From Massospora cicadina (lineage: Eukaryota > Entomophthoromycota > Entomophthoromycetes > Entomophthorales > Entomophthoraceae): a stretch of 64,000 nt of DNA. Of this stretch, positions 43,958-55,189 are shown piece after piece (position 1 is the first letter of the stretch; each line of letters starts with the position of its first letter). Location: assembly GCA_022478985.1 (NCBI GenBank), contig JAKSZP010000187.1, forward strand, positions 88,703-152,702, written 5' to 3'. The position numbers and the translations under genes are program-made. Below the pieces are notes generated by a model. The model worked only from the letters and a program-made list of their open reading frames with translations. It did no database searches and was not told where the DNA came from.

Positions 43958-45740
43958 GAGAAGTAATTTGAATTCGCTTCTAATGTGAGAACAGTAGATT
44001 TATCAAATTAGTCAAGCATGGGTTTAATTTTTCACCAACATATGGGATATGTTTGTTTGAAGTTTTGAAGGGTGGGCTATTTTGACCCCTTTCAAGGGGG
44101 TAATTAAAACTCATCTGGTTCTCCAAATTGGTCCTTTTCTGCAAAGTTGAGTAGCTATATGTTTTGGGATAACTTCATATAATTTTTTTCAAGTTTGGCT
44201 TGCTGGCTTTGGGTTACTTTAAGTAGTAGACATGAATTCATTTGCTCTTGTTTCTAAGATGAGACAGATGGCTTCTTGACAATAGAGTATCCCATATCTG
44301 TTGTCAATTGTCTTTTACCTGGTCCCCATCATCTACATGTGAAGCAATATAGTCTATGTTGGACCATCTCTTGGGAAAACTACCAGCATAATGCTCCTTG
44401 GATTCATATATCCAGCATGTAACTTCAGAGTGGTTCCGCAAGGACCCACAATTCCAATTCAGTATAACTAGTTCCTATTAGACTCTTAGAATTACCTTGA
44501 CAGGGGTTGGCAAAAATTTCATGTGTCTCTACATTTAGTGACCAAAAGTAATCTTGAACCCCTTGAGGTATTAAATCATTGCAGAAGTATCTAAATCCTT
44601 AGCTAACGTAGGCAACTGTGAGTGCTAAAGATCAGTGTAACCCTTAGTAGTTTTTTCAAGGCTTTTTACATCAAATTCAGCCATGGTCTTTGCTCCTATT
44701 AGGACCTGTTCCTCATGGTAGAACTGGTTAGCAAACTCAGTGATAATCTCATTTTTTGCATTGAATTGTCAAGAACTAGATCATGTGCTTAGACATTTTT
44801 TGATGCTGCTAAATTAACCTATTACAGCATTCTCAACTTTAGCATAACTCCAATTATCCTCAGGTAGGCAAGGCATGAATAATGACCTATTTTGATTGTC
44901 AAGACTATTGATCATAGTGATAGCTTTGAACAAATTGTTGGACCAATGCATTACCATATTATACATTTTAATAAAAGACTGCACGTTCCTGTGTCAGTCA
45001 AACTTAGTTAGATTGATGGGGTATAATCACTGATATGAGTGGACTGGCATGATTGAAGCAGCAGATCAAAAAGAGGCCTGGGAAGATCCCACACATGAGG
45101 TCCCAGGTTAATGGATTCACCATTTTGGCTTTGTGGTTGAGAAGAGAGACCTGAGGAAGGGGTAATGTCAATAGAGCAGCCAACATGGAACGTTAGGTTT
45201 GATCAAATTTCTGCCTGAACTTACTCCACTTCAGAGGGTGCTTCCTTGATGGGTCTGCTTCTTTCTTAAGGGTATACTAAGATTTTTCATCAGCACTATC
45301 CATCATTCAGGTCAGACTCAGTGCATCACTCCTAATTCAACTGATTCTCTTAAACTTTTTTACAAGTTATATGTACTGTTTTAATGTGGTAATCTTACTT
45401 TGTAACCCATAAATCAGAGACAAGAGCTCTACATTCTCAGCCTTTTGATCCTTGTTGACGTCCCATAGCTCTTAATGATATAATAGAGTTCATTATTAGT
45501 TTATTGAAACATTCTCCCAAAAATCTAATTAAGAAAATGCAAGTGCTCTTCAAGCTGGTGATGTCCTGATTCATTGCTGCCTACTGGTTTTGAAGGTGTC
45601 TTAGTTCTTCTTGGAGGGTATTAGTTGCTGCAACAGTACTACAGAAGTGTAAGCAACTTGAATCTCGCTTGTACATACTAGCTAAGTTTTTTACACTAAT
45701 TTGGCTTGCTGGATCTCATTTTAAAAGCTTTTAGTAACCA
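43958..45740 (-). pseudogene. gag of M1, downstream part
   Basis: Minus-strand pieces include SLNVETHEIFANPCQG preceded by FDLIPQGVQDYFW, matching the gag-core tail ('F..gL...i...v....p.tl..a'). QVLIGAKTMAEFDVKSLEKT and a 60-codon piece at 45004-45186 also appear. Stops are dense. It lies between repeat B and element T. Confidence 0.5.
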
Positions 45741-47064
45741 ACTTTAAAAAAGGAGAAGGTTAACAACTTGACCTGTATGTATGTTTTTTTCTTTCTTTAT
45801 GTTTGTTTGCACATAACTCTGAACATACTGAACTAATTTGGATAATCATCTTCTTCAAAAAGAGGATGCTCCAACTTAGGTCCCATTTTACTTTTGTAAT
45901 TATTGGTCAAGTATCTGCCCATTAATTTAGTAAGTATATCAAAAATGGGCTCAGAAGCGATGGATTCAATTGTGAAACCAGTTCATCGCTGGATAAACTT
46001 TATTCTGGCATCAAAGAAGCAATAGCTTTGAATCAATTTATTTATTAATTATACAAATATCTCTTAGCATAATCAGCTCAGCTTTTGGCTCTAAACTTGA
46101 TTTTAAAAAAGTCAGCTGTTAGAATCCTATCGCAATCAATTGATATATGCCCTATAGTTTGGGGTATTATAAAATTTAGGCAGTACAAGATTGTAATGGG
46201 ATGAGCTTAAATCATTATAGATGGCTATCATTTTTGCATAATTTGACCAATAAACTCATCTAAATTTGGTAAAATGACTTATTTTAGATAGCGATCAATA
46301 AATTTACCATAGATTGACTAATAAAAGTAACCAAATCTAATAAAATGAATTACTGTGATGGCAATCAGCAAATTCAGCATATGTTGACCAATAAAATTAT
46401 CTTAACTTAATAAACTGAAGTATTGTAGAAGGTGATCAGTATGTTTTAATATAATTTTACCAATAAAATCAACTAAATTTAATAAAATGAATTATTAGTA
46501 TAATTGTTTATAATATACTATATATAATATATACAATGAGGTTCAATTTTTAAGAGAAATAGTAAGGGGTCAAAAAGGATATATAGAGATAGTAATGTTT
46601 AATAAAAGTAGGAAAAAGAACCACTTTTAAAAATGCTCTAGATTTTTTTGGGGAGAAACTAGAGGTAGAAGTTTTTTGAAAAAAAGGACCTTTTTGAAAA
46701 AAAATTTTGGGAAAAAAGAATCACCTTTTTAAAAAGCTCTAAAAAGTATAAAAAAATTGAGAAATTATGCCTCCTCAATAAAATTCTTTTCTGAAGTTGC
46801 ACCATATTTAAACTGACTTATAATAGCCATTTATAATATATATACTCAGCACTGTCTTTTCTAAGTTGCTTATAGTTTACATTTGTACCCAATCTAGACA
46901 TAAGATTTAAATTTTTTTGTAGAAAAATTTTATAAGTCAGGTTGGAAGATGGCGCCAACTTCAAAAAGTGTTTTATTGAGGAGGCATAATTTCTTGATTA
47001 TTTCATACTCTTTAGAGCTTTTTTAAAGGAGGTTTCTTTTTTCCCATTTTTTTGTATTACTAGC
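45741..47064. repeat. Non-coding repeat 'B', copy 2
   Basis: Partner of 39985-41303, same order of parts. Over the first ~450 bases the two copies differ by only about a dozen positions, mostly C/T or G/A, six of them at CpG. It lies inside decayed gag of M1. Confidence 0.85.
46711..47042. repeat. Foldback at the right end of B copy 2
   Basis: Arms 46711-46799 and 46954-47042 pair over most of their length (TGCCTCCTCAATAAAA against TTTTATTGAGGAGGCA). Confidence 0.8.
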
Positions 47065-47760
47065 CTCTGTTTGGAACTGATATATTTCGTTACCCATGAG
47101 ACAATAACGCCTCTTTTATTTGTAGCTAGGCAACTGATCTTAGTTATATTCTGTTCAGTTGCCTAATAGGTAACCCATTTTTGGAGATAATTGATGACTG
47201 AGCTCATGATATGAGTCAACTGCCTGTTGTACTCCTTGAAATTTATACTGGATGATTGTAGGGAAGCACATAGCATCCACAATCTGGTGAATTCAATGCA
47301 ATAAATCCATAAAAAAACCATGATGGAGACTATAGTCATTTTTGAAATTGTGCACGGAATGCTGCATGTACCCCACAATGTATTGGCTAGATGTTTGATA
47401 CCATTAATAAAAGATAACACACAACTGCACTCATGCCACAAAATTGCTCATTTTCTTTCCATATTTGGTTTTAAGTGTGTCAGCAGTAGAAATTAGGAGG
47501 CTATAAGGTCAGCCAATTCACAACTTAACAACTGGAACACTCATAACAACGTCTAATTAATCTGCTGAATCTGCTTATGGTAAAAATGTATGAATTAAAT
47601 TCTTCAAATTGAGTAGAATAGATCTAATTCTATTATGGCGTGAGCTCAATGAGTGGGCTAAGTTGATTAATGTAAAACATAGTATTTGTTATTTTGATTG
47701 TCTTCTTCACCAGCATAAGACTCCATATTGTTGATAAAATATTAATTAAATGGACGCCCC
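47065..47760 (-). pseudogene. gag of M1, upstream part
   Basis: The minus strand next to the 5' LTR begins near 47,735 (NMESYAGEEDNQNNKYYV). It includes a 92-codon open piece at 47163-47441 (MWHECSCVLSFINGIKHLAN...). No domain is certain; the call follows from position. Confidence 0.4.
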
Positions 47761-47776
47761 TATAGAGTCACCATGA

Positions 47777-48325
47777 TGTAGTGAGTTAGACAAGTACACT
47801 ACTTGCACAGGTATAGTTCATTCCTGGAACTTCTTTGATTTTACTCAATTGCACGACCTCTGTTCCATGACAAGTCAAATTTATAGAATATTTTACAAAG
47901 AGCTAGATGATACATTAATATTCCTTATGTTCTTTGAATATTAAATATCTACTCAAAGAAGGCTTCTGATAATATAAAATAAATTTATTATAAAAAATGG
48001 TACTTTATTTAGATAATTTAAAACTACTTATAAAAAAACTATGTAGCCACAGAACAATGAGGTTACCTGTCTAGGATAACATTTTCTTGGGGAGTGCTTT
48101 GCGTAATGAGTACAATGAATACAATAGACAGAATTTAATCCATTTATGAGGAAAAGTTGATTAGAGCTAGCTAATTTGTGATGATTCTGGAATGATTTTG
48201 ATGCGCAAGAGGTAGGATTAATTGTTGGTTCATTTTAGTAGATGGCACAATTGCGTTAATTCTTGTTCTGATCATTAACATTAGATAGATGATTATAAGA
48301 TTTCAAATCAGCACCTTTGACAACA
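47777..48325 (-). repeat. 5' LTR of M1
   Basis: 549 bp, partner of 26777-27326. The minus strand ends CACTACA, then TCA, then a TGGTGACTCTATAGGGG primer-site-like motif (47757-47773). Confidence 0.8.
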
Positions 48326-48530
48326 CCATGCAATACTGGGATCTTTGAATAAAATTCGTTGTTTTATGGGGTGAGATCAGCATCTTCATAGCGATATTCT
48401 GACCCACATTGCAGCTTTTAATTAAGTCACACTTTAGTACTCGGTCTTGGTAGCCTTGAATATCAAATTAAATTGCTTACCTAACAATTTGATTTGATGG
48501 CAAAATATTGATTAATGCCAGAAATCAAGG

Positions 48531-48990
48531 TGATGAGCAAGTCAAAATCCCTACTCCCAAATTGATCCTTGATAAGTTGAATCTTATGCCATTTCAAACA
48601 AACCCTGTCACCAAAGGCACTAATGAGAATTTCAATCAGAAAACTTTACATGCATAAGAGTCAATAGAGATGCCTTCAGGAAATTCATACCCAAGTCCTG
48701 AACCTCGAGAGGCGTGACCCCCACCATTGTGGTCATGAGGATGATGCAGAACAATGAGGATGCAGACCAGGTCGATCTGAAAGGATTTGAAAGATCCTGA
48801 TTGTACAGGGTCAAAAAGGTCTCTTTAGGCATATTATCCCCATACATCCTACAGTTGTAGACACTTTCTAACTCAGTAAAGTAGGTTATTTAGTAACACC
48901 ATTTCTGTATTCATTGACTTCACTGCTAGTTTACAGCTTTAAGACCTTTTTAACTTCATCTACAGTCAAAAGAACAGTTATGACGAGATA
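48531..48990 (+). repeat. 5' LTR of P
   Basis: Matches 60557-61018. Shared blocks include GAAAGATCCTGATTGTACAG, GACACTTTCTAA and GCTAGTTTACAGCTT. Confidence 0.85.
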
Positions 48991-48992
48991 AG

Positions 48993-49009
48993 TGAGGCTC
49001 ACTACAGGG
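48993..49009 (+). promoter_or_regulatory. Primer binding site candidate of P
   Basis: TGAGGCTCACTACAGGG, one or two changes from the motif at R and T, at the expected place. Confidence 0.5.
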
Positions 49010-49189
49010 TGCTCCGAGATGTTTAAGTGAAAATGTCTATCACGAAAAATGGAGAACAATATCAATCAAGGAAATCAACCTGATGATTGGTCAAGATGCA
49101 TAACTAAATGGGATACACCTCTCAGTACAAAGTACTCCTATCAATCTTGAAAGCCTAAAGTTTTGGCCACCCTCAAGTTTACCCTACCA

Positions 49190-50981
49190 TCAATTGACAA
49201 CAATCTTTATCAACTTTAATATCAGAACCTCAGAAAATTATTCAGCAACTATTGAATGGCATTTACTCTGTGGTATTATGCTCAAGTTGCTCTTTCGCCT
49301 CTTCAGTGCCTTCCATAATGTGAGATTTATATATATCGGCTCTACTACCATCAGAAAATTGCCTTGGGTACCAAACGATATCTCCAAAGCGTCATCCATC
49401 CAACCATAGACCACTCCTACAATTAGTCAGGTTGCATCTCCCATGAAGTATCACAGAAACTAGGGCTTACTCAAGTCTACACTCAATGTTGTCAACTTTT
49501 ATAATGCGGCCTCCTCCATCATTCATGACAATCAGGAAGCCTTTGTTAATAACTATCAGGTATTCAATAAGGCTCAGAATTAGCTTTCCATGTTGGATAG
49601 CTAAAAATAGGTTACCTCAAGGACCAGTTTCAAGAAAACATGAAGCTCCTTGAGGCCGCCTGGAATCAGCACCTCCACCAGATTAAAGTCCTTGTGCGGA
49701 TCCTCCAGCAACACAACCAAGAGTTAGACTTCTGTGATATCACCTCTGGAAGAGAAGGGCCTAAAGGGCCCCAGAGACCTGAAGGTCTAGAAGGCCCTTA
49801 AAGGCCAGAAGGCCCCAACGGGCTACAGGGACCCTCCAGTCCTGCAGTGCCTACACCTGGAAATCCTAATAACCCTGGAAACAAGACGTACTTAAGGCGC
49901 TTGTAGCTCTATGAAATTAAAATACAGTGTGGCCCAAGGCTGCAATTTTGAGTAGATGGAATGCCTCTCAACTTCAGAGTTAAAGTAAAGGCCTTGTTGG
50001 ATGAATTGAGTAGCCTTAGTGCTTTTGCAAATTTATTGATGGTTACATCACTCTACTTGACCAAACTTATCATGGGTTCAAAACTCAATTGGGCAACTTT
50101 GAGTATCAACTGATCCTCCAATGTTCCAGGATTCAAGTGCTAAAGGTCAAGTTTCCCATACAACCTCAATAACCTCTCTAAACTGAAATTGGCATGACAT
50201 ACAGGAAGATCTGGAAGGATTAAAATGACAATTGGATCAACAAGCCTCTATAAACTATGTGTAAACTGAGATTTCTGAGCCTGCACCAATTCCTGGCATC
50301 AATACTTTTCCTACCCATCTTATGACTAACTTTAAGCCCAGTTAATAAGTTACCTCCAGTGCAGGAAAATATTGCCTTCTTCCAGTACGTTTATGAAAGC
50401 TCAATGGAGGAGGTCATGTACTGGCATAAGTGAAGCATATCCATTCCTGCTTAAAAAGTACCACCAGGTAGATTATGACTCCCCATCTAAAAGAATGTCA
50501 CACCCAAGAGCAAAACCATACCGATCTCATCCAAGATCTTAAAAGCAACCAAACCTTGGCCTATCATATTCAGGCGTTTATGGGCATTCAACTGAACAAA
50601 GGAGAAAGTCCTGTGGAGTTTATTAGCTGATTCTTTGGGCAAGCGCAACCTTTAGTGACCACTAATCACATTACCTTGGATGACGCCATAACCATGGTTA
50701 TCTCCGCGTTGGGATCTTATCCTGAGGCTCAAATGCACATGATTGGACAGAATAATAGCTTCACTTGCATCCAGGAAATTAAAAAAGCACTTGATAAAAT
50801 ACCTGTTTCTATCTTGCATTCCAAGTCTACCGTGTCCAACTCCTCCAGTTTCCCCTTGGTCTACGTTGTCAAGAACCAGAAAAATTCTCAACCCTATGCT
50901 CCTAATGCATTGGATTCACTCATAGCACCAAGACTTGTTAAAAAACTTGCTGAGGAGGCGAAAAAAGGACTTTCAGCATGA
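49190..50981 (+). pseudogene. gag of P, with a collagen-like Gly-Pro stretch
   Basis: The middle part (49,750-49,860) reads EGPKGPQRPEGLEGP, a stop, then RPEGPNGLQGP, i.e. Gly-Pro-x triplets. The downstream half is gag-core-like: LAYHIQAFMGIQLNKGESP with VEFIS, then the open piece 50655-50981 (108 codons; TTNHITLDDAITMVISALGS ... IQEIKKALDKIPVSI ... LVKKLAEEAKKGLSA). The core matches the 'l..qk..sv..y...F' helix pattern of retrotransposon Gag. No zinc knuckle is left. Confidence 0.6.
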
Positions 50982-51149
50982 AGGACGATCCATTCATGCT
51001 GACATCCCAGTACTTCCTCAAGAGTGTTTAGCAACCTCTAATGAACCTATCACTGTCATACCAGAAGATGATGATTTGGTACCCATTGATAGTAAATAAC
51101 TGATATTGAATACTCTTCTTCTGATGAATCACCCCATGTTCCTCACTCT

Positions 51150-51600
51150 ACACCCACAGATCAGGAGCTTAGTCACAAGCATCTGTATTTGACCTCATAA
51201 TATCCCTGTCCATGCCATCGTCAAAAAGTGGTTCCCCTATGAGTGTCATTTAGTCCAAATTAATGAAACGCATCAAGCTCTCTCTAGATTATCACATTAC
51301 ATGATATGTGGCTCGGCTGTATCACAATGCACACGTTTCATTGGAGCCTCTTCATCTCTTTATATTCACTTTGGGAAGCTTTCCATGAATATCTTTGCCA
51401 TTGCACTAGCCAACCTGAGCTATGAATCTCTCTTAAGGACTCAGTTTCATTAAGATTATTCTGCCATTGTGAACTATGATGGAGAATTTTTTATTTCTGT
51501 TAAGACACTAGGCCCCTTGGCTTTGAAACTCTCCACATTTCCAAGAAGGAGGTCAAAGCTCAGGCTTACCTGTGGGAGAAATGAGGCGAATTAACTGACT
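51150..51600 (+). pseudogene. Protease-like segment of P
   Basis: The frame reads IPVHAIVKKWFPYECHLVQI, then LSRLSHYMICGSAVSQCTRF, SLYIHFGKLSMNIFAIALAN and LSYESLLRTQF. It fits the retropepsin plan (V-x-A-I-V-D-S-G-S-P-x-x-x-I ... F-x-V ... Y-D-x-L-L-G-x-x-F), with D-S-G replaced by K-K-W. It could not be active. Confidence 0.5.
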
Positions 51601-52029
51601 CAAATATTATGTAATGGATTCTCATGTATGAATGTCCCTTATGCGGTAGATGGCCACAATGACATGCCAAATTATTTTCCTAAGTCGACCACTATACCAC
51701 CAAAGTCTCAGGTTATCATTTACACCTGGGTCTATGTAAATGTTTCCTCTAAACAACTGCTTGAAATCTAGGGTCTAGATACCCTAGCAGTTAAGGATGC
51801 CCTGACCTGTTCCAGAATATTAGATACTGTCTACGTTGGATCCATGTTGGTCTTATTGGCTAACTTCATTGACAAACCTAGGATAGTGGGGCCCAATACT
51901 CCAGCCGCTTATTTTTGCCTCCTTCCTGTATAGGCCATCAATGATGTCTGAAACACTGGAAGTTTATTGGATTTTGGATTAGAAACACCCCCACCTGTAA
52001 CCCTGGTCGACTCCTCTATTGGGAGCAGC

Positions 52030-52960
52030 TCACTAGTGAGCAACAAAGCTAGGTTAAGATATTGTTTGAGCAATACTTGGATCTCTTATCAACCTCTACA
52101 TACGATTTTGGGAAAATGAATAGCGTTTTGCATCACATGAAGACTGGGGACGCTCCCTCATTTGGTCTCATCTAATATAAAAAAATAAAGTTAGAGATAC
52201 AGTGGCTGTTGAGTACAAGCAACTATATGATGCTGGGTTATTGTTACATCCACATAGTCCTTGGCCCTCACTCCTGTTAGTTAGAAAGAATGGCAGCCAT
52301 CGTGTGGTAATGTGTATTGATGGCTTAATCTCATTACCAAGAAAGAATTTACCTTTTCCCAGGATTGACAACTCTCTAGGCTTGCTATCCATGTTGCAAT
52401 ACTATTTCACTATGAATCTTGCTAGCAGAATTGGCGATTAAGCTCACTCCTGAAAATTGATCTAAATGTGTGTCATAGCCAATGAGGGTCTATTAAAGCC
52501 AACGAGGATGCCTCATGGCCTTTGCAACGCGCCCGCCACCTTTCAAAGTGCCATGTACAGAAACTAGGGGACTTGAAACTATCCTATGTCCTCGTGTACC
52601 TTGATGGTATCACCATAATCTCAAGAACCTTTGACGGTCATGTGGAACATCCTAGGGAAGTCCTAAACCGGTTAAGAAAGGCCTTGATAAATCTTTAGCC
52701 GGTAAAGTGATTTTTTGCCAATTCAAAATGAAGTTTCTTGGACACAAGGTCTTGAAAGATGGTATCCAGCCCATTCCAAAATAATCAAAACCATAAAGAG
52801 GATGTTGCGCCCTCAGAGCCTAAATGATATTCAAGTATTCCTGGGCAAAATGGGCTATTAACATCAGTTCATTCCTTGGTTTGCTGACTTAGCCAAGCCC
52901 CTTGTCTAATTCTTACAGAAGAATGTGCTTTTCAAGTGGCGGCCTGAGTAAGAACAGGCT
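52030..52960 (+). pseudogene. Reverse transcriptase of P
   Basis: Motifs, in several frames: YKQLYDAGLLLHPHSPWPSL with LLVRKNGSHRVVMCID (K-x-D/N-G-x-x-R), LPRKNLPFPRIDNSL (the D-x-x-P-L/F-P-x-I segment), MPHGLCNAPATFQ-like sequence, the palm box LSYVLVYLDGITIIS (second Asp changed to Gly, 52597-52608), KFLGHKVLKDGIQPIP, and QVFLGKMGYY with FIPWFADLAKPLV. Catalytically dead. Confidence 0.8.
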
Positions 52961-53054
52961 TTTAATACGTTGAGGACTGCACTTTGTATAAACCCATTTT
53001 AGTTCATCCATGCCATGAACTACCAATCTTGTTATTAACTGAAACTAGTGATGT
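52960..53054 (+). pseudogene. RNase H of P, first part (5' of Q)
   Basis: Reads AFNTLRTALC, then HPCHELPILLLTETSDV. This is the 'P.L..pd...pf.l.TDAS' opening of RNase H, interrupted at 53054 by the 5' LTR of Q. Confidence 0.7.
53050..53054. repeat. Target-site duplication of Q, left copy
   Basis: GATGT, repeated exactly at 59007-59011. Confidence 0.9.
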
Positions 53055-53907
53055 TGTCATGGTTAGAAAATGTCATCATAATTGGGACCAATGTAAAAGA
53101 CAAAGCAGCATGTTGGGAGGCCAAGAAGGTGAAGTTGGAAGGCCTCCCTTACCTCAAGTTTACCATAGATTAACGCTGGGTAAGGCGAAGTATGCCTAGG
53201 TTTGTCCTATGGATGGAAGAGAAGTCTGACCCTGTATAAGAGCAGGAGCATTAAAACAAACTAGCTTTGTTACAAATAAAAATGGTTCGCTTCAATTTTT
53301 ATGAATGGTGTCTCAAAACCCATCTGTTTTTAGAAATACTACCTTAGATCAGCCATTCTACAATCAATTATCTGAGTTTAATCAATTACTGAGTACAGTT
53401 TATTGCCCAATAGAAGTGTGAGTCTATTGGTGCACCTTGGCCTAGACACACTTCCATTGATTATTTTCCCATATTTCCTTAAATTCCTCATGTTGAGACC
53501 AATCTTTCTTGTTGGTTAACTTCCATCACAATAAACCCCTCGCTAGGTACACCGTTTTCCATATTTATGTTATCTTTGGGGATCCTGTGCGTGGACCTCT
53601 TTGCAGAGGTCTTGTGCTAAATTAACCTTTTAATTCTAAATACAATAAAATTATCCACCCATGCACCGTTGGGCCGCCCAGTTTTTTCTCCAACCTGGGG
53701 CGCCTATATCTTACTACTCTGTGCACCGCGTCGTTTTTGTTTGGTTACTCAATCTAATGATAGCACTCCTCTACCTAAGTTATTATTGCTCAAGCCCCTC
53801 TGCTGGGCTCTAGTAACTTTTGTACTAACGACTAGTTCCCTGGCGTTGACCTGTGCACTGTGCACCACCACGCTGAGAACAGGAGAGTTATAGACACTCT
53901 CCTTACA
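53055..53907 (+). repeat. 5' LTR of Q
   Basis: Partner of 58150-59006 (shared AGAAGGTGAAGTTGGAAGGC, AACTTCCATCACAATAAACC, ATGCACCGTTGGGCCGCCCA). Confidence 0.95.
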
Positions 53908-54650
53908 TAAGTTGACCAACCACTCTATTTTATGGGCACAAACTTTTCTGTGTGGGACTTTTGCAAAGTGCACACGGTGTTCACCAGCTGGTGGCCAAAG
54001 CCACGTTGGGGCTCACCCCTGTCTTTGTATTTTTATAAGGTTGGTGCATTCTGGTATTATTCTTGCTTTCTCTGAGTGTAAAGTACTCACCCTTCTTGCC
54101 CATACCTGGTGGACACAGATGCTTTGCAATCCGCAAGTTGTGATTCCCTGACTTTCCGCCACATTTAATAAAATTGAAATCAAAAAATTGTTTTTCCTTT
54201 GAAACTGAATTTGAGATGCAGGCTGGATTACCGCTGAAGGGCCTGGTGGTGTTGACCTTAGATAACGTCATGCAACCCTTCATCAAAAAGATTATAGGGT
54301 CTTTCTCAACTCAAAATGTGTTTAATAAGAATGTTACCCCATATACTACTGAACTAGGTCTCTTCTCTTACAGCTTTGATAAAATTCCCATTTCTGTATA
54401 GGGAATCAAGCCTGATAATCCCCTCCTGTCCCCTACCATGATCTGCAGAACTCGGGAGGAGGAAAATAAATTTTTTTTATAATATGAAAATGTTTATGAA
54501 CCTGCAGATAATATGGTGGGATATGTGGCCTCAGCTGTAAGAGTGGCCAAATATCCCTCCCCATTTTATGATTCAAAACGTACCCTAGGGAAATGGTAGA
54601 CCCTGAAGAAAAGTTTGGTGGTGCAGTACTGGCGTTTTCTGCTTTAAATA
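53908..54650 (+). pseudogene. Leader and gag region of Q
   Basis: Broken coding pieces, for example MGTNFSVWDFCKVHTVFTSW from ~53,932 and a 75-codon piece 54174-54401. No clear gag core or zinc knuckle, so the assignment is positional. The bases right after the LTR (TAAGTTGACC) do not resemble the primer site shared by the other elements. Confidence 0.4.
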
Positions 54651-54960
54651 AAGATTATTTGGGTTATTTTCTACTGACTGCTACCCTTGCATCCCCTTTA
54701 AGGAAATTCAGCACCAATATTTTGGTGGATACTGGAGCTTCTGAGAATTTTATGAACCAGAACCTAGCCGACTACCTTGAGCTGAGTTACATGCCAGGTA
54801 GTATGGTTAGGGAAGGGCTTCCCAAGGTTTTCACACGCTGAAAATTCAGGGTTCAGTGGACTATCAGTTGGCAACTATCATTTATCTGACCATTTTCAAG
54901 CTATCAATAACCTCTTGTACCCTATCATCTTGGGTGTAGAGTGGTGGCAAAGTTTGAAGT
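54593..54960 (+). pseudogene. Aspartic protease of Q
   Basis: The frame FSTNILVDTGASENFMNQNL continues ADYLELSYMPG. The catalytic D-T-G-A-S is intact, at about residue 44 of the open piece 54593-54841 (82 codons). The rest of the enzyme continues in another frame after 54,841 (STIIYLTIFKLSITSCTLSS-like, then PIILGVEWW, the I-L-G-x-x-W/F motif). It looks like one frameshift away from a full domain. Confidence 0.75.
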
Positions 54961-55189
54961 CAGGACTAACTTGAAATAAAATACCCCATCCTTATCTTTG
55001 AATAATTTGTCACAGTATTGTGGTTTCTTTGGAGGAAGCCAACTTTCAAGGCAACTTGCCCCACTGGCCCAATATTTACTCTCAGTCTTGCCCCGTTGCT
55101 CAAGCCCTCATTGGAGGTTCCACTACCTTCCTGTTTGGAGGAGTTGGAATCTTATTTTGATGAGACTTCCGCTAATGCACTATCTTATC

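Larger units (their letters stand above)
26777..48325 (-). mobile_element. Ty3/Gypsy element 'M1' (minus strand), host of nested insertions
   Basis: Paired ~550-bp LTRs at 26777-27326 and 47777-48325 enclose, read on the minus strand, gag (47,7xx to 43,958, split by repeat B), then inserted T and M2, then RT, RNase H and integrase (30,480 to 27,430). LTRs run TGTTGT...CTACA on the minus strand. A purine tract (GAGAGGTGTGGAAG, minus) abuts the 3' LTR and a TGGTGACTC primer-site-like sequence lies 3 nt inside the 5' LTR. Without the insertions it would be about 7 kb. No target duplication could be matched. Every domain is badly mutated. Confidence 0.8.

Noticed and set aside
40000..47000. CRISPR-like or regulatory array in repeat B
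   Set aside because: The 70-bp units are adjacent and diverged without unique spacers, and the context is eukaryotic transposon DNA.
53669..54151. Hydrophobic frames in and just after the 5' LTR of Q
   Set aside because: The matching frame in the 3' LTR is broken and the peptides do not correspond between copies.
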